NCBI RefSeq assembly: GCF_001854605.1
Contig: NZ_MKJU01000025.1
Location: 620,378 to 684,377 of the forward strand
Length of the DNA: 64,000 nt
Direction: 5' to 3'
From: Pseudoalteromonas amylolytica
GTDB lineage: Bacteria; Pseudomonadota; Gammaproteobacteria; Enterobacterales; Alteromonadaceae
Made by a program: the position numbers and the translations under genes. The notes under the pieces are model-generated. The model searched no databases and was not told the DNA's origin. It saw only the letters and a list, made by a program, of their open reading frames with translations. This document shows, one piece after another, positions 62,750 through 64,000 of this stretch (position 1 is the first letter of the stretch; each line of letters opens with the position of its first letter).

Positions 62750-63712
62750 TTAATCCTCCTGCATCAGCCAATGGGCAACGGCTTCGGTGATTTTCAGGCC
62801 CGTTGCACTTTCTACCCAACCCCATTGTCCAATAGGGTTTAATTCAATAAATACATACTCATTTTTGCTGGTTAATATCATATCGATAGCACCAAATACT
62901 AGGCCTAAATCGGCCATAAGGCTCAGTATTCTTTGTTGAATATCCTCTGGAAGTTGATAGGGGAAATAATTGACTTTCTGTAAATCAGATTCTCTAATAT
63001 CGACTTTATATTGGTTGTGTAAGTCAACTTCAGTGGCAGCGCTAAACAGTTTATTGCCTACCACAGTGATTCTCAGTTCCAACAGGCGATCTACTCTAGC
63101 TTGCAGTAGGGTTGGGCAAAGCGCTAAGTGAGTAAAATCCTGAGTGTGTTCATCAGTGATAGCACTGGTAAAAACCATAGAAAACCCATAATGAGAAATG
63201 GGCGCTTTCATAATTCTTTTAGTTATAACATCGCCATTACAAGCGCTATAGAACTTATCAGCACTGGTTTTACTCTGTGTAATGGTGGTGCTAGGAATGG
63301 TTAGTCCAACTTTTTTCGCTGTGCTCAATTGAACAATCGGGTTGTTTGCCTTGTCGTCACTCCATGGATTGTTCATCCATTGCGCTTCGGTGAGGCTTTC
63401 TAACCCTTTATATAAGGTTAAACATTCATCAACAATAAATCTTTGTTGATTCTCAGGTAACTGGCTGCTAGGTGTAATTGCACCTCGACGGCGTGCCCAT
63501 ACAGAGGTGACTTTATCGAGTTCTACAACACTTATACTGTTTACCCCTGATACATCTTCTATTTTTGAACCGTTATTTAAATCATATTCAAAATGAATAT
63601 TAGTGGGAATATCTTCACCATTTAAACGAAACCAAGGCTTATTATAAAAATTGAGAATATCTATAATTTCAGAAGTATTGGGTTCAATAAGCTGAGAAAG
63701 AATCAAGATCAT
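62750..63712 (-). CDS. gwsG: ATP-grasp peptide ligase, grasp-with-spasm type (graspetide maturase)
   Basis: 320 residues. It begins MILILSQLIEPNTSEIIDIL, like MvdD/PsnB-type ligases, with the N-terminal VWARRRG segment (71-77). The recognition and ATP-grasp parts follow: NNPIVQLSTAKKVGLTIPSTTIT (123-145), VITKRIMKAPISHYG (162-176), LLQARVDRLLELRITVVGN with the R-D-E residues (202-220), and the metal-binding VFIELNPIGQWGWVE (287-301). Such enzymes use ATP to couple Asp/Glu side chains to Ser/Thr/Lys of a precursor peptide, giving macrolactones or lactams. A precursor candidate lies directly upstream, and the SPASM protein downstream. Confidence 0.87.
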   Translation of the reverse strand: MILILSQLIEPNTSEIIDILNFYNKPWFRLNGEDIPTNIHFEYDLNNGSKIEDVSGVNSISVVELDKVTSVWARRRGAITPSSQLPENQQRFIVDECLTLYKGLESLTEAQWMNNPWSDDKANNPIVQLSTAKKVGLTIPSTTITQSKTSADKFYSACNGDVITKRIMKAPISHYGFSMVFTSAITDEHTQDFTHLALCPTLLQARVDRLLELRITVVGNKLFSAATEVDLHNQYKVDIRESDLQKVNYFPYQLPEDIQQRILSLMADLGLVFGAIDMILTSKNEYVFIELNPIGQWGWVESATGLKITEAVAHWLMQED

Positions 63713-63737
63713 AGTGTGTTATGCTCATTATCAGTAT

Positions 63738-63763
63738 CAAAAAGCAGTACGATAAATACTACT
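63738..63763 (-). terminator. Possible attenuator between precursor gene and gwsG
   Basis: On the minus strand AGTAGTA pairs with TACTGCT (one G:T) around a 7-base loop and runs into T5. RiPP operons often have such a leaky stop after the precursor gene to keep peptide in excess over enzyme. Confidence 0.4.
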
Positions 63764-63889
63764 GGCATAGGATGTAGGCTTACTTTTAAAGGTTTTACGC
63801 TGAGCAAGCCCAGAACAAGAATGGAACGGTATAATCTAGAAATGGTGCTCGGTCATACAATTCCATTCTTTATAGGGTTAACAAATCAC

Positions 63890-64000
63890 TTAGAGGTGCC
63901 CGTTATCCCATTCAGTATCACAGACGCTTTTATCGCAGCTGTCTGTTAAGGTTGCTGTATTTGAAGGAGCTAAGTTGCCACCCGATACTTGAGCGAGTAG
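63890..64000 (-). CDS. gwsA: Graspetide precursor peptide candidate, N-terminus outside the window
   Basis: The minus-strand frame is open from the window edge to TAA at 63892-63890, giving the last 36 residues of a peptide. It reads LLAQVSGG, a double-glycine leader end, then NLAPSNTATL and a tail rich in Asp, Ser, Thr, Cys and Glu (TDSCDKSVCDTEWDNGHL). The acidic residues and hydroxyl residues are what an ATP-grasp ligase could join, and the leader end would fit a C39-type export protease. It lies 177 bases upstream of gwsG in the same direction. The plus-strand frame that covers the same bases has no supporting signals. The start cannot be seen. Confidence 0.75.
   Translation of the reverse strand, partial: LLAQVSGGNLAPSNTATLTDSCDKSVCDTEWDNGHL

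Noticed and set aside
63810..63881. Possible second small peptide (23 codons, minus strand) between the precursor and gwsG
   Set aside because: Very short, with poor start signals and no resemblance to the precursor.
63716..63949. Plus-strand frame of 77 codons at the right edge
   Set aside because: It has no ribosome site and no recognisable domain, and it runs antisense to the graspetide precursor frame, which has an operon context and a double-glycine motif.
1..64000. CRISPR arrays, insertion sequences and prophage genes
   Set aside because: I saw no regularly spaced direct repeats apart from the tRNA array, no transposase or integrase frames, and no phage structural genes.

Overview
The window looks like a chromosomal segment of a marine gammaproteobacterium of the Alteromonadales, most likely Pseudoalteromonas. 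I infer this from AT-rich DNA, gene orders such as gltA / sdhCDAB-sucAB-sucCD, pyrD-zapC-rlmL-uup, msrC-x-proQ-prc and yccA next to tRNA-Ser, and the DUF2835, DUF3466 and GDH-180 families. No database search was possible.

Layout. 1-5.5 kb: the end of a membrane protein, one tRNA-Ser(UGA), fklB, an orphan exported protein whose signal peptide is broken by an in-frame TGA, the tRNA 2-thiolation relay tusDCBE, yccA, and three tandem tRNA-Ser(UGA) genes. 5.5-14 kb: msrC, a small acidic protein, proQ, prc, an NhaC-type antiporter, pepN and a DUF2835 protein. 14-21 kb: a four-gene envelope cluster (DUF1302 outer-membrane protein, DUF1329 protein, YCF48-like repeat protein, MMPL/RND transporter). 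21-34 kb: NAD-dependent GDH-180, pyrD, zapC, rlmL, a thioredoxin-fold protein, uup and a DUF3466 protein. 34-42 kb: DUF2062, comEC, msbA-lpxK-ycaR, a RluA-like pseudouridine synthase, tcdA and a solute-binding protein. 42-44 kb: csdE and csdA, which with tcdA form the CSD sulfur / ct6A group. 44-55.6 kb: a block of TCA-cycle genes (gltA divergent from sdhCDAB, then sucAB and sucCD).

The last 8 kb is accessory in character. The 3' 361 bp of sucD is duplicated about 2.3 kb downstream, and a lone lipoprotein gene lies between the copies. Next is a LexA-box-controlled imuA-imuB pair without the usual dnaE2. Last, on the minus strand and running off the window edge, is a probable graspetide RiPP operon of the grasp-with-spasm type: a double-glycine precursor (N-terminus outside the window), an ATP-grasp ligase, a 36-residue ORF, a SPASM-domain maturase lacking the radical-SAM CxxxCxxC motif, and an exported ChaN/EreA-like protein. 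This is the strongest candidate for an undescribed system. The envelope cluster at 14-21 kb and the sucD duplication are next.
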